A stretch of 64,000 nucleotides of DNA from an uncultured Bacilli bacterium (GTDB taxonomy: Bacteria; Bacillota_I; Bacilli_A; RF39; UBA660): positions 4,525 to 68,524 of the forward strand of contig CAKORY010000005.1 of the NCBI GenBank assembly GCA_934101795.1, given 5' to 3'. Under the pieces are notes generated by a model, which was not told the origin of the DNA, searched no databases, and saw only the letters and a list, made by a program, of their open reading frames with translations. Within the stretch, counting starts at the first letter, position 1, and each line of letters starts with the position of its first letter. This document shows, in pieces, positions 8,957-17,911 of the stretch. A program made the translations under genes and the position numbers.

Positions 8957-9937
8957 ATGTTTAATGAAAAAACAACTAAAGCAATAAAGGCAATCGAAGA
9001 AGAAGCCCAAGCTATCGAAGAAGCATATGAAATTTTATCTGAGTTAGAAATGAAAGATAAAAAGACATCTTATGAATATGAATATGCAGTAAAAACAATT
9101 AAATCGTGTGCTGATATTGAAGATGAATACTTAAAAGAAATATTAACTAAGGACTATGCAGAAGATGTATTTAACTTTTTTAGCAAAAAATATAATCTAT
9201 CAATAGCTTTTTATTTGCATCCTTTAGCAAACAATAACAAATTATATCAAATCCGCATAATGAATAAAATATATACTTATTTATATAAGCTGATGCCTAA
9301 TGAAAATTTTCACGGATATAGTTTTTCAAGAACTTTATATGAATTATCTATAAATTTAGATTTAATAAGATTAACATTAAGTTTACTAAAAGATAAAAAA
9401 GAAGCTATTAAGATTAAATACAATTTAGCTCTTACAATCGGAGAAGTAGAAAAGGAACTTTTAGAAACTAATTTTGAAGTATCAGAAAATCCATATTTAA
9501 CAAGAAATATATTAACTTATAATAATACATTAAAAAATGTTGGAAAATTTTTTACCAATAGTATAACAATAAATATTCTTCGTAGTTATATAATAAGTAT
9601 TTTTTCATTTAAAAAAGACTTTAAAAACAATAAAGATGAATATTTAGACTTTTTATTTACTTGTACAAGTATTAGAGCATGTTTAGTTATGTTAGATGAA
9701 AATACTGCAAATTTGGTGGTATCAAAGATAAAAGAATTTATAAATGGAGAAGGCAATTTCAATTTGCCAAACTATCCAAATTTTAATAAGGAAAATTTAT
9801 TAATTTTATTAATGGATTTAGCTGATACACTTGAAAATAAAAGTGATGTAAGATACACAATTGAAATATTAAAAAGTTTATTAGAAAATTTAGAACAAGA
9901 TAAAAAAGTTCCAAATCATGTAAGTTTAAGTTTATAG
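8957..9937 (+). CDS. Conserved hypothetical cytoplasmic protein, paralogue of the next gene
   Basis: A 326-residue helical protein with no membrane segment and no family I recognise. It aligns along its length with the next protein. Shared landmarks are an early Glu/Lys-rich helix, QIRI, a central helical region and an IKYNLAL-GEVEKELLETNFEV-NPYL block matching IKYQMAL-RSIEKELIRNNFEI-HPYM. The upstream in-frame start at 8903 lies within the lysS terminator. ATG 8957 follows CAGGGGTGAG and is preferred. The two genes are 15 bases apart and presumably co-transcribed. Confidence 0.75.
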   Translation: MFNEKTTKAIKAIEEEAQAIEEAYEILSELEMKDKKTSYEYEYAVKTIKSCADIEDEYLKEILTKDYAEDVFNFFSKKYNLSIAFYLHPLANNNKLYQIRIMNKIYTYLYKLMPNENFHGYSFSRTLYELSINLDLIRLTLSLLKDKKEAIKIKYNLALTIGEVEKELLETNFEVSENPYLTRNILTYNNTLKNVGKFFTNSITINILRSYIISIFSFKKDFKNNKDEYLDFLFTCTSIRACLVMLDENTANLVVSKIKEFINGEGNFNLPNYPNFNKENLLILLMDLADTLENKSDVRYTIEILKSLLENLEQDKKVPNHVSLSL

Positions 9938-9952
9938 AAAGGAATAATATAT

Positions 9953-10858
9953 ATGTTAAAAAGTGGAGCATTAAATGACATTGAAATGTTTGAAAATATA
10001 ATTAATAGTATAAATGTAAGTTATAGAAAATTAACAGAGTTAGAATTTAAAAGTTTAAAAGAAAGTAAAGAGTACAAAGAAGAATTAGAAAATTTAAAAA
10101 GTTGTATTACTATTGAAGAAAATATTTTAGAAAGATTTAAAGTATCTGGTGATCTTGAAGAAATAATAAGTTACATAGAAAATAAATTTGAAACTAAAGC
10201 AGGAATTAATATAAATTTTTCCTGTAAGGAATGCGATATTAAGAAAGCAAGAATCTCCAATGATTTACACCAAATTAGAATATCACAAATATTAAATGGT
10301 GAAGATTTTCCTAGTGCTTTGTATGTAACTTCAATTTATAATGATATTATAAAATTAGCTTTAGCTATTTTTGATATAAATAATCATATTAGTGATAAAA
10401 AAGAAAAAACAAAAATTAAGTATCAAATGGCACTTAGCATGAGAAGTATTGAAAAAGAACTTATAAGAAATAATTTTGAAATCAATCCTCATCCATACAT
10501 GGAAAATGGGTTGCTTTTAATAGATGATTCAGAAAAATTTTTAAGCGAAATGATAAAAACAACAGAAGTAAGTAATTTCTTTCCTGTTCTTGCCGATAAA
10601 TTAGTGAATTTAGATAACAATGTATTTTATACCTCTGATAAATACCATGAAGCAATATTTAATAGTTGCTTAATGAGAGCTTCGTTTGTTATAGTTTCTA
10701 AGGATTATGGAAATTTAGTTAAGCAAAAATTTGGATTTTTATTGGAAATGTTAAAGAAAAACGTAGGTCAAAAAATAGCGTATGATTTACTATATGAAGC
10801 CATCAATAGTTATGACAATGATAAAGATATTCCTCAATTTTTAAGTTTTGGCAGATAA
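9953..10858 (+). CDS. Conserved hypothetical cytoplasmic protein, paralogue of the previous gene
   Basis: A 301-residue helical protein. The region around residues 85-190 is most similar to its upstream neighbour, so the pair looks like an old tandem duplication. It ends PQFLSFGR where its neighbour ends PNHVSLSL. No catalytic motif or domain is recognised. It starts at ATG 9953 after AGAAAGGAATAA and is followed by its own terminator. Confidence 0.75.
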   Translation: MLKSGALNDIEMFENIINSINVSYRKLTELEFKSLKESKEYKEELENLKSCITIEENILERFKVSGDLEEIISYIENKFETKAGININFSCKECDIKKARISNDLHQIRISQILNGEDFPSALYVTSIYNDIIKLALAIFDINNHISDKKEKTKIKYQMALSMRSIEKELIRNNFEINPHPYMENGLLLIDDSEKFLSEMIKTTEVSNFFPVLADKLVNLDNNVFYTSDKYHEAIFNSCLMRASFVIVSKDYGNLVKQKFGFLLEMLKKNVGQKIAYDLLYEAINSYDNDKDIPQFLSFGR

Positions 10859-10867
10859 TTTTATGTG

Positions 10868-10893
10868 AAAAAAGTATGAAAATACTTTTTTTT
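10868..10893 (+). terminator. Intrinsic terminator
   Basis: AAAAAAGTAT, a 4-base loop, ATACTTTTTT and more T, directly after the second paralogue. Confidence 0.75.
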
Positions 10894-10934
10894 CTTTTAT
10901 TTGGGTGTTATAATCATAAGTAAGGAGGTAGAGA

Positions 10935-12539
10935 ATGAAAAAAATATTTGAAAAACAAGGCGTATTAAGATGTATAGGTGCTTTAATGGACATTGTTGCA
11001 TTTATATTATTTATAGTTGCAGCATTTGTTGAAGGAACTAATCCAGATATGATATTAAAAATTATTGGAATAGTCCTATTTATAGTTGGAAGCATGATGA
11101 TTGCTCTTAAGAGTGAAAAACATACACTAGCAAAAAGTATTTTAGTTCTTTTAATAGCAGGAATAATAGCTTCATGGTTATTTACAAGCGGTATGTTCCA
11201 AGGTGCTGACTTTGTTGATAAGAACTTTACTCGTATAGGGCTAACTGATATTGGTTTTATGCTATATTATTCAATATATTTCATGATGGATAAAATTCCA
11301 TTACTACTTGTTGTATGTGGTTTCTATGGAGTATTATCTCACATTAGTGGATATCAAAAATTAACTGACAGTTTAGCAGAAAAATTTGGTAAACACCCAA
11401 TTGTTACTAGTGTAATAATAAGTGTAATACTATTTATATTTACTTCATTATTTTCACAAACACTTATAGTTTTATTATTCATTCCATTCTTTGTTACAAT
11501 TTTATCAAAAATTGGAATGGACAAATTAACTATATTTGTTATAACATTTGGTAGTGCTTTAGTTGGTATTCTTGGTTGCACATATGGAACTGACAGCCTA
11601 GCAGCTTTCAATAATCAATTAACTCAAGATGTTAAATTTGGTTTAAATTATCGTTATATGATTGCTGCCGTTGCTATTGTTCTATATAATTTCTTCATTG
11701 TTATGCGTGTTCGCAAAATATCTGATAATATGAAGAAAAATACAAAGAGTGCTAGTAAAGAAAATGATATATTTGAAGTAGAAAAAGCATCTAGCAAAGG
11801 TAAAATAAAAATGTTACCTGCCATCATAGTTCTAGCAATTTCAGTTATAATTACAATACTTGGTTACATTAATTGGAATACTATTTTTGGAATTGAAATT
11901 TTTGACAAATTCCATGAATGGCTAACTGGACTAGAAGCTGGTAGTGAATTTTATATAATTCAATACATTCTTGGTGCTAATGCAAGTGCATTAGGTAGTT
12001 TCCAATATGTATTTAACATTTTAATAGTTCTACTTATTGTAAGTGCATTATTAGCATTCTTGTATAAGATGAGTTTTGATGAATATGTTGAAAGTTTCTA
12101 TGAAGGAACTAAGAAAATGTTTAAACCATTATTATTCTTGATATTTGCAAACTTGATTTTTGCAGCAAGTTATATTTCTGGTTCACCACTTAATTCCATG
12201 TTTAATTGGATATTAAATCTTGTTGAAGGATTTAATCCATATTTAACTTCAATAGTAGCATTTATAACTTCAATATTCCATAGTGATTTTGGATATGTTG
12301 CTTATACAATCGGAAGCTTCTTAAGCACTGTTTATGCTAATAATATTGAAATTGTACATACAATATTTACATCAATGTATGGTATTGTTCAAATATTCAT
12401 ACCAACAAGTGCCATGTTAGTACTAGGTCTTTCAATGATGAAGGTAAGTTACAAAGATTGGTTCAAATATATTTGGTTATATGTAGTTGGTATGATCATT
12501 ATATTACTCGTATTATTTACAGTAGTAACTTATATCTAA
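10935..12539 (+). CDS. Multi-pass membrane transporter, YfcC/anion-permease-like
   Basis: A 534-residue protein with about 12-14 membrane segments. The pattern GLTDIGFMLYYSIYFMMDKIPLLLVVCGFYGVL and the paired re-entrant-like loops (SLFSQTLIVLLFIPFF and the later STVYANNIEIVHTIF-IFIPTSAM) resemble the YfcC/AbgT/DcuC-like ion-transporter superfamily. Its members take up amino acids, dipeptides or dicarboxylates, usually driven by ion gradients. The substrate is unknown. A GGAGG ribosome site precedes ATG 10935. The gene is flanked by terminators on both sides and so is monocistronic. Confidence 0.6.
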   Translation: MKKIFEKQGVLRCIGALMDIVAFILFIVAAFVEGTNPDMILKIIGIVLFIVGSMMIALKSEKHTLAKSILVLLIAGIIASWLFTSGMFQGADFVDKNFTRIGLTDIGFMLYYSIYFMMDKIPLLLVVCGFYGVLSHISGYQKLTDSLAEKFGKHPIVTSVIISVILFIFTSLFSQTLIVLLFIPFFVTILSKIGMDKLTIFVITFGSALVGILGCTYGTDSLAAFNNQLTQDVKFGLNYRYMIAAVAIVLYNFFIVMRVRKISDNMKKNTKSASKENDIFEVEKASSKGKIKMLPAIIVLAISVIITILGYINWNTIFGIEIFDKFHEWLTGLEAGSEFYIIQYILGANASALGSFQYVFNILIVLLIVSALLAFLYKMSFDEYVESFYEGTKKMFKPLLFLIFANLIFAASYISGSPLNSMFNWILNLVEGFNPYLTSIVAFITSIFHSDFGYVAYTIGSFLSTVYANNIEIVHTIFTSMYGIVQIFIPTSAMLVLGLSMMKVSYKDWFKYIWLYVVGMIIILLVLFTVVTYI

Positions 12540-12565
12540 GAGTTCAGAAAATGAACTCTTTTTTT
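12539..12565 (+). terminator. Intrinsic terminator of the transporter gene
   Basis: AGAGTTCA, 5-base loop, TGAACTCT and a run of T. Confidence 0.85.
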
Positions 12566-12730
12566 GTATAATAGGAAAGTCATTCAAATTTTATAAAATC
12601 AAATCTTGATATGTGGCTAAAAAGTGGTATAGTTGAATTAACAAAGTGACTAACAAGCATTTTGATCTAACAGTAAAAACATAAGATATTAATATTGCAA
12701 TATGATAATGTGTATAATGGAGATGTGTTT

Positions 12731-12952
12731 ATGAATAAAATAATAGATGAAGCTAAGAAATTAACATTGAATTTTGATGCAGCTTTACCCTATAATCGTG
12801 AAGAATTATTAAAACAATCTTATTATGAACTTGGTGAAACTCAAGGTATCAAGCAAACAGCAATTAAAATGCTTAAAGAAAATATTGATGTTAATACCAT
12901 TGCCAAAATAACTGGATTATCTGCAAAACAAATCAAAGACTTGAAAAAATAA
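12731..12952 (+). CDS. Stand-alone C-terminal fragment of an Rpn-type PD-(D/E)XK nuclease
   Basis: A 73-residue ORF starting MNKIIDEAKK after a GGAGATG ribosome site (the frame is open back to 12695). It ends AIKMLKENIDVNTIAKITGL, then SAKQIKDLKK. This is the characteristic tail of Rpn/PD-(D/E)XK 'transposase' nucleases, as in the full-length gene at 39855 (ATGLSKEEIEKL). The nuclease domain is missing. Either it is debris from a lost nuclease gene or a deliberately small protein: separate C-terminal Rpn products are reported to neutralise their nucleases in E. coli. It has its own start, ribosome site and terminator, which keeps the second option open. Confidence 0.55.
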   Translation: MNKIIDEAKKLTLNFDAALPYNREELLKQSYYELGETQGIKQTAIKMLKENIDVNTIAKITGLSAKQIKDLKK

Positions 12953-12976
12953 CTATAGAATTTATAGTTTTTTTTC
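12951..12976 (+). terminator. Intrinsic terminator
   Basis: AACTATA, loop GAATT, TATAGTT and a T run following the Rpn-tail ORF. Confidence 0.75.
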
Positions 12977-12990
12977 TTTCTAAAATGTAG

Positions 12991-12996
12991 TATACT
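12991..12996 (+). promoter_or_regulatory. -10 element of a probably leaderless gene
   Basis: TATACT ends six bases before the ATG at 13003, so transcription should begin at or beside the start codon. No ribosome-binding sequence is present. No good -35 is visible. Confidence 0.4.
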
Positions 12997-13002
12997 AGAT
13001 TT

Positions 13003-13677
13003 ATGGAAGATATTAGAAAAATTAAAACAATCATTTCGAGAATTAATAGAAAATGCGATAAAGAAAGCATTAGTTTAAGTGTTGCATTAAATAAACTAGG
13101 GATAACTTTCTTAAACTACCTAGAAATACTAGGGTTAAATACAAGCATTATAAATGACAATATACTAAAAGAAATAGAAAAGTTATTTTCCCTAATAGAT
13201 ACAAGAATAATTATTAATCAAAGTATGGATAGTTTAGAACATGATGAAGTTGAAATATATTCTAAAGAAACACCAATTGTAGTTCATTTTCTCAAAAACA
13301 AAATTTCTTTAGATAATTACGAAGTGTTTGAAGATGAAGAAAACATTTATGAAAAAAGAATGACAAATATATGTAAAGACAAAGAAGAAATATCTTATGA
13401 ATTAAATATAACTATAAATAAGGATGATAAGAAAACAAGACTTATTTCTGAAAAATATCCCCTTAAGCATATGTGGATAAAAGTAACATACAAGAGCAAA
13501 AACATAAATAGAAGTTATGAATTTACTATTAATCATGATATGTTAAAAAGTGATTTAAATTATATAATAAGACTTTTATCTAATTTTAATTATATAGAAA
13601 CTTTTGCTATATTAAATAGATATCCAACAAGTATGAAAATAATCGGAGAAAATAACCAAACTTGTATAAAACAATAA
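13003..13677 (+). CDS. Hypothetical protein, possibly from a leaderless mRNA
   Basis: A 224-residue, Lys/Ile-rich cytoplasmic protein. The N-terminal third looks like a small helical, possibly DNA- or RNA-binding module (ISRINRKCDKESISLSVALN, then KLGITFLNYLEILG). The C-terminal part is beta-rich. No family is recognised. The only good start is ATG 13003, which lies immediately after a -10 element with no Shine-Dalgarno sequence. It is 44 bases upstream of the ClpC-like gene, and there is no terminator between them, so the two may be transcribed together. Confidence 0.65.
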   Translation: MEDIRKIKTIISRINRKCDKESISLSVALNKLGITFLNYLEILGLNTSIINDNILKEIEKLFSLIDTRIIINQSMDSLEHDEVEIYSKETPIVVHFLKNKISLDNYEVFEDEENIYEKRMTNICKDKEEISYELNITINKDDKKTRLISEKYPLKHMWIKVTYKSKNINRSYEFTINHDMLKSDLNYIIRLLSNFNYIETFAILNRYPTSMKIIGENNQTCIKQ

Positions 13678-13721
13678 AATTTTTACCATAACGTACATAG
13701 AATTATAAAAGGGAGGCTTCT

Positions 13722-15812
13722 ATGTACAATAATTATAGTTTAGAAGTAAAAAGAATATTTAAAGATGCAGAAAAAATAGCAATTGATTTAAATCATCCTT
13801 ATATAGGAACAGAACATTTATTATTAAGCTTAATAAATAATGATGATAAAATAAAGAGTATATTATTAAAATATGATTTAACATATGATGAGTTTTTAGA
13901 TGAACTGCTTTTAGTAGTGGGTACAAGTGAAAATAAAAAATGTACATGTATTTACACACCACTTTTAAAAAGAGTAATTAAAACAGCAGATGAAATATCT
14001 AAGAGTAAAAATATAGAACCCATTCATCTTTTAGAAGCAATTTTAGAAGAAGGAGAAGGTATAGCTATTAGAATTATTATTAGCATGGGTATTGATATTG
14101 ATAAACTTTATGATGAAATAAAAAAGAAACATAAAAAAGGTAATACTAAGTTAGAATTATATAATATTGGTAAAGACATGTCCAAGATAGATAGTGATGA
14201 TATTTTAGTAGGTAGAGAAAAAGAATTAAGCTTAATAATAGAAACATTACTTCGTAAAAATAAAAATAATCCTCTTTTAATAGGTTCTGCTGGAGTAGGC
14301 AAAAGTGCTATTATTGAAGAACTTGCAAGAAGAATAAATAAAGGAAATGTTCCAAATAAATTAAAGGATAAAAAAATAGTATCTTTAGAAATGTCTTCAT
14401 TAGTTGCAGGTACTAAATACCGTGGTGAATTTGAAGAAAAATTAAATAAAATCATTAAAGAAATAGAAGAAAATCCAGAAATTATTATTTTTATTGATGA
14501 AATCCATACAATGGCTAATGCTGGTGGTGCTGAAGGAGCAATAAATGCAAGTGATATCCTCAAACCTTATTTAGCACGTGGAAAAGTAAAAATAATCGGA
14601 GCAACAACAACGAATGAATATAATAAATTTATTGCCAAAGATAAAGCATTATCAAGAAGATTTGAAATAATAAAAATAAATGAACCAACTATTAAAGAAA
14701 CAGAAAACATATTATCCAAAATAAGGCCATCATTTGAAAAACACTATAATATAAAAATAACTGATGAAAATATAAAAAAAATAGTATCGTTAACAGATAA
14801 ATACATATTAGATAGATTTAATCCCGATAAATCCATTGACTTATTAGATAGTGTATGTGCTATGAAAGAAGTAGAAAGTACTAAAGAAAAAGATATTTCT
14901 AAGTTAAAAGAAAAACTACTTAATATTGTAAAGAAAAAAGAAAGTATGGTAAAGAAAAATGATTTTGATGAAGCATTAAAATACCGAAGTATGGAAATAA
15001 AATTACAAGAAAAAATAGATAAAGAAGAAAATATGCCTATAAAAATAACTGAAAAAGATATAAAAGTAGTCTTAGAAAGAAAAAATAATATTCCATTTAT
15101 AGAAAATAACTTTAAAGATTTAGAAAATTATTTGCTAAATAATATAATAGGTCAAAAAGAAGCAATTAAAGAAATAATAAATGCTTTAAAACAAAAAGAA
15201 GAAGATTTACCAGTATCCATTTTACTTACAGGTTCAACGGGAGTGGGTAAAACTAAAACTGTTAAAGAAATAGCAAAATATTTGGATATTCCTTTAATAA
15301 GACTTGATTTAAGTGAATATAACGAAAGTGTATCAATAACTAGATTAATTGGTTCTAGTGCAGGATATGTTGGTTATGATGATGAAAATATATTTGAAAA
15401 AGTACGTATGAATCCCCATTCCATTATTTTATTAGATGAACTTGAAAAAGCTCATCCGAATGTTATTAATTTATTTTTACAAATTTTAGATGAGGGATAT
15501 ATAACCAATTCAAAGGGTGAAAAAATAGATTTTAAAAATACTTATATTTTTATGACAAGTAATGCCGAGGTTAATCAAAAAATAGGGTTTATAAAAGGTA
15601 AAGGAAATTATCAAAATAGTTTTAGTAAAGAATTTTTAGCTAGAATTACTTCTAAAATAAATTATAACAATATCACAGAAGAAATGATTAAAGAATATTT
15701 AGATAAAAAGGGTATTAAAGACTACTCAGTTGTTAAAGATTTTGATTATGAAAACCAAGGCTTCAGAGGCTTAGATAAATATTTAAAAACAAAGAAGGCA
15801 AAAGTTAGATAA
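13722..15812 (+). CDS. ClpC-like AAA+ unfoldase, shortened
   Basis: A 696-residue Hsp100 protein, shorter than typical ClpC (about 810). It has two Clp-N repeats (residues 1-145), AAA module D1 with Walker A GSAGVGKS and Walker B IIIFIDE, a UVR-like segment (KKNDFDEALKYRSMEI), and D2 with Walker A TGSTGVGKT and Walker B IILLDELEKA. In D2 the IGF tripeptide after IFMTSNAEVNQK matches the ClpP-binding loop, so it probably feeds substrates to ClpP. The D2 small domain is much reduced, but an arginine finger (EFLARI) and a sensor-2-like GFRGLDKYL are still visible. A GGGAGG ribosome site precedes ATG 13722. Confidence 0.85.
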   Translation: MYNNYSLEVKRIFKDAEKIAIDLNHPYIGTEHLLLSLINNDDKIKSILLKYDLTYDEFLDELLLVVGTSENKKCTCIYTPLLKRVIKTADEISKSKNIEPIHLLEAILEEGEGIAIRIIISMGIDIDKLYDEIKKKHKKGNTKLELYNIGKDMSKIDSDDILVGREKELSLIIETLLRKNKNNPLLIGSAGVGKSAIIEELARRINKGNVPNKLKDKKIVSLEMSSLVAGTKYRGEFEEKLNKIIKEIEENPEIIIFIDEIHTMANAGGAEGAINASDILKPYLARGKVKIIGATTTNEYNKFIAKDKALSRRFEIIKINEPTIKETENILSKIRPSFEKHYNIKITDENIKKIVSLTDKYILDRFNPDKSIDLLDSVCAMKEVESTKEKDISKLKEKLLNIVKKKESMVKKNDFDEALKYRSMEIKLQEKIDKEENMPIKITEKDIKVVLERKNNIPFIENNFKDLENYLLNNIIGQKEAIKEIINALKQKEEDLPVSILLTGSTGVGKTKTVKEIAKYLDIPLIRLDLSEYNESVSITRLIGSSAGYVGYDDENIFEKVRMNPHSIILLDELEKAHPNVINLFLQILDEGYITNSKGEKIDFKNTYIFMTSNAEVNQKIGFIKGKGNYQNSFSKEFLARITSKINYNNITEEMIKEYLDKKGIKDYSVVKDFDYENQGFRGLDKYLKTKKAKVR

Positions 15813-15832
15813 AAAATAACTTTTGCTTTTAT
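15798..15832 (+). terminator. Intrinsic terminator of the clpC-like gene
   Basis: GCAAAAGTTA at 15798-15807, a loop with the stop codon, and TAACTTTTGC at 15817-15826 followed by TTTTATTT. Confidence 0.8.
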
Positions 15833-15873
15833 TTGAAAATATTTTGTGGTATTATAATATTAGGTGATAGATA

Positions 15874-17001
15874 GTGAAAAAAATAAATTGGGAAAAAGTT
15901 AATAAATTTGTCAAAAATAAAAATTTTATTATAGCTATTTGTGTATTTTGTTTAACAATTGCCTCAATTGGATTTAGTTATGCATCATTCTTTTCTGTTA
16001 AAACTAATAACACAAATCAAAGTATAACAACAGGTACACTAAAAGTTTCATATGGTAGTGAAACTTCAGCAATTCAAAGAAATAATAGTTTAACACCAAT
16101 GTCAGATAAAGAAGGTATGAATCAAAATGATGTAAGTGTAATTTATATTCAAAATACAGGTACATTAGATTCTACTTATGTTATGAATATTGGTTATGAC
16201 ATGGATAATTTTACATCAAGAACTGGTTATAAAGATACAGACATGCTAACACCACTTGATTATGTTAGGTTTGCTGTATATGAATATCATGGTGCAGGAA
16301 CTGCTGATACATTAGTAGCTGGCCCCCTTAGTGTAACAGATTTGCCAATTTATAAAATAGATAATTCTGATAGTAGAAATAATAGATATAGTATTTTATT
16401 TAACACTTTAGGCAGCACATCTAGTTCTAATTCTACAAAAACTTATAGAATAAAGTTATGGTTAAGTGATAAAGCTATATCTGCGGCAAGTTATTCTTAC
16501 TTTTATGTAAACACTCAAATAGTGGCAGAAGTAGTTAATGCCAAAATGAACTATACATTAAATGGAAGCATAACAGATGGCACAAATAATTTAAGTGGAG
16601 CAGTAGTAAGTTTACAAAATGGTTCAGTAACAAGTACCACATCATCAAGTGGAGTATTTAGCTTAGCAGGTGTTTATCCTGGAGTTTATAACTTAGATAT
16701 AACATATAACGATATAGTTTATAGTGGTAATCTAACAGTTGAAGAAAAAGCAAGTAATAGTTTAACTAGTTTAGGTAGTACTTTTAGTGGGAATAATATA
16801 TATACAGTTGCAAATAGTTATGGAACAACTATAAGTAAAATAATTAAGAAAAATGACATTGATACTTATAGTAGTGCTGCAAGTATTTCAAGTGGGAATT
16901 TATATCCAACTTACAAATTTGTTGGTGGAGGAGAAGCCTCTATAACAGGTATGAAAATAGTGCTTGATACAACAAATAAAACATTTACAATGAGTTTATA
17001 A
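15874..17001 (+). CDS. Exported protein with SipW/camelysin-like N-terminus and a carboxypeptidase-regulatory-like domain
   Basis: A 375-residue surface or secreted protein. A basic N-terminus and hydrophobic segment (FIIAICVFCLTIASIGFSYA) lead into SFFSVKTNNTNQSITTGTL, resembling TasA/camelysin-type proteins processed by SipW-like signal peptidases. A beta-rich domain follows (to about residue 225). Then comes a module with GSITDGTNNLSGAVVSLQNG and SSSGVFSLAGVYPGVYNL, the pattern of carboxypeptidase-regulatory-like or Cna-B-like beta sandwiches. The start is GTG 15874 after AGGTGAT. It precedes another SipW-type protein gene, but that one has its own promoter. Confidence 0.7.
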   Translation: MKKINWEKVNKFVKNKNFIIAICVFCLTIASIGFSYASFFSVKTNNTNQSITTGTLKVSYGSETSAIQRNNSLTPMSDKEGMNQNDVSVIYIQNTGTLDSTYVMNIGYDMDNFTSRTGYKDTDMLTPLDYVRFAVYEYHGAGTADTLVAGPLSVTDLPIYKIDNSDSRNNRYSILFNTLGSTSSSNSTKTYRIKLWLSDKAISAASYSYFYVNTQIVAEVVNAKMNYTLNGSITDGTNNLSGAVVSLQNGSVTSTTSSSGVFSLAGVYPGVYNLDITYNDIVYSGNLTVEEKASNSLTSLGSTFSGNNIYTVANSYGTTISKIIKKNDIDTYSSAASISSGNLYPTYKFVGGGEASITGMKIVLDTTNKTFTMSL

Positions 17002-17053
17002 AAAGCGTGTGAAAATAAAGTGAAAAAATTTTCAAAAAATTTCAACTTAAGAC

Positions 17054-17082
17054 TTGATTTTTAAAATATAAAATGGTAATAT
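17054..17082 (+). promoter_or_regulatory. Promoter of the SipW-type exported protein gene
   Basis: TTGATT at 17054-17059, 17-base spacer, TAATAT at 17077-17082, then an untranslated leader with an AGAGGAGATAAGG ribosome site before ATG 17111. Confidence 0.6.
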
Positions 17083-17110
17083 TAAGATAGAGAGGAGATA
17101 AGGAAAAATT

Positions 17111-17800
17111 ATGGATAACAAAAAAAATACTATCCTATTAACAGTAATCGCAGTTGCAACATTATTAGTTGCTGTTGTAGGTGCAACATTCGCATACTTC
17201 ACTGCACAAGGAGGAAAAGCTGCTCAAGCTGAAGTTACAGTAAAAACTGGTACAGCTGCAAGTACATCATTTGGTACTTGGGATGCTATCGCTATTTATG
17301 CAGACCAAACTACTTTTGCTCAAGGCGCAGGTGATGCTACAGGTTCATCTACTGGTGAAGTTAGTTGGACAGCACCAGGTGCTACACAAACATATACACC
17401 AACTGAAGCTGAAAGAACAATGTGCTATACAGCAACATTACAAATCAACACAAATACATTTGTAGTTTCTTCAACAAATACAACTGGTCTTCCAGAATTA
17501 GTATTTAAAGCTGAAATGGGTAAATTGACTGGGGAAACTGGAGCAAAACAATTTACTAGTGAAAAAGTTGTAATAAATGATTTAGATATTACAACAACAA
17601 AGACTAATATTCAAATTCCAACAACTGCTGGCGGAAAAGAATATGTTCATAAACTAGTTGCTGATGCTGGAAAAACTGTTAATGATGCATGGAAATTAAC
17701 AGTTACACTAAAGAATTTAGATGTTGATCAAAATGATAATGCTGGAAAAGAATTTACTGGTGCAGTAGTATTCGACAAAGCAACTTGCCCAGGCGCATAA
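17111..17800 (+). CDS. SipW-type signal-peptide exported protein, TasA/camelysin-like
   Basis: A 229-residue exported protein whose N-terminus (LLVAVVGATFAYFTAQGG) is the classic SipW-dependent signal with cleavage near AYFTA. The mature part is rich in Thr, Ala and Lys with two cysteines (MCYTATL and ATCPGA, the latter at the very C-terminus) that may form a disulfide. TasA-like proteins of this type form biofilm fibres in Bacillus; a structural role is inferred. Codon choice (many GCT, GCA, ACA and GGT) and a strong promoter, ribosome site and UUCG terminator suggest high expression. Confidence 0.75.
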   Translation: MDNKKNTILLTVIAVATLLVAVVGATFAYFTAQGGKAAQAEVTVKTGTAASTSFGTWDAIAIYADQTTFAQGAGDATGSSTGEVSWTAPGATQTYTPTEAERTMCYTATLQINTNTFVVSSTNTTGLPELVFKAEMGKLTGETGAKQFTSEKVVINDLDITTTKTNIQIPTTAGGKEYVHKLVADAGKTVNDAWKLTVTLKNLDVDQNDNAGKEFTGAVVFDKATCPGA

Positions 17801-17811
17801 TTATAAAAAAT

Positions 17812-17831
17812 GGACTTCGGTCCTTTTTTTT
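17812..17831 (+). terminator. Intrinsic terminator with UUCG tetraloop
   Basis: GGAC-TTCG-GTCC followed by eight T. The C(UUCG)G tetraloop makes the short stem unusually stable. Confidence 0.85.
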
Positions 17832-17911
17832 GTTTTCTAAAAAATTCATAATTTGATTGATTTTCAAGATTGATTATGTGAAAATAGGTATTTAAAGAAA
17901 AAGAAGCAGCT

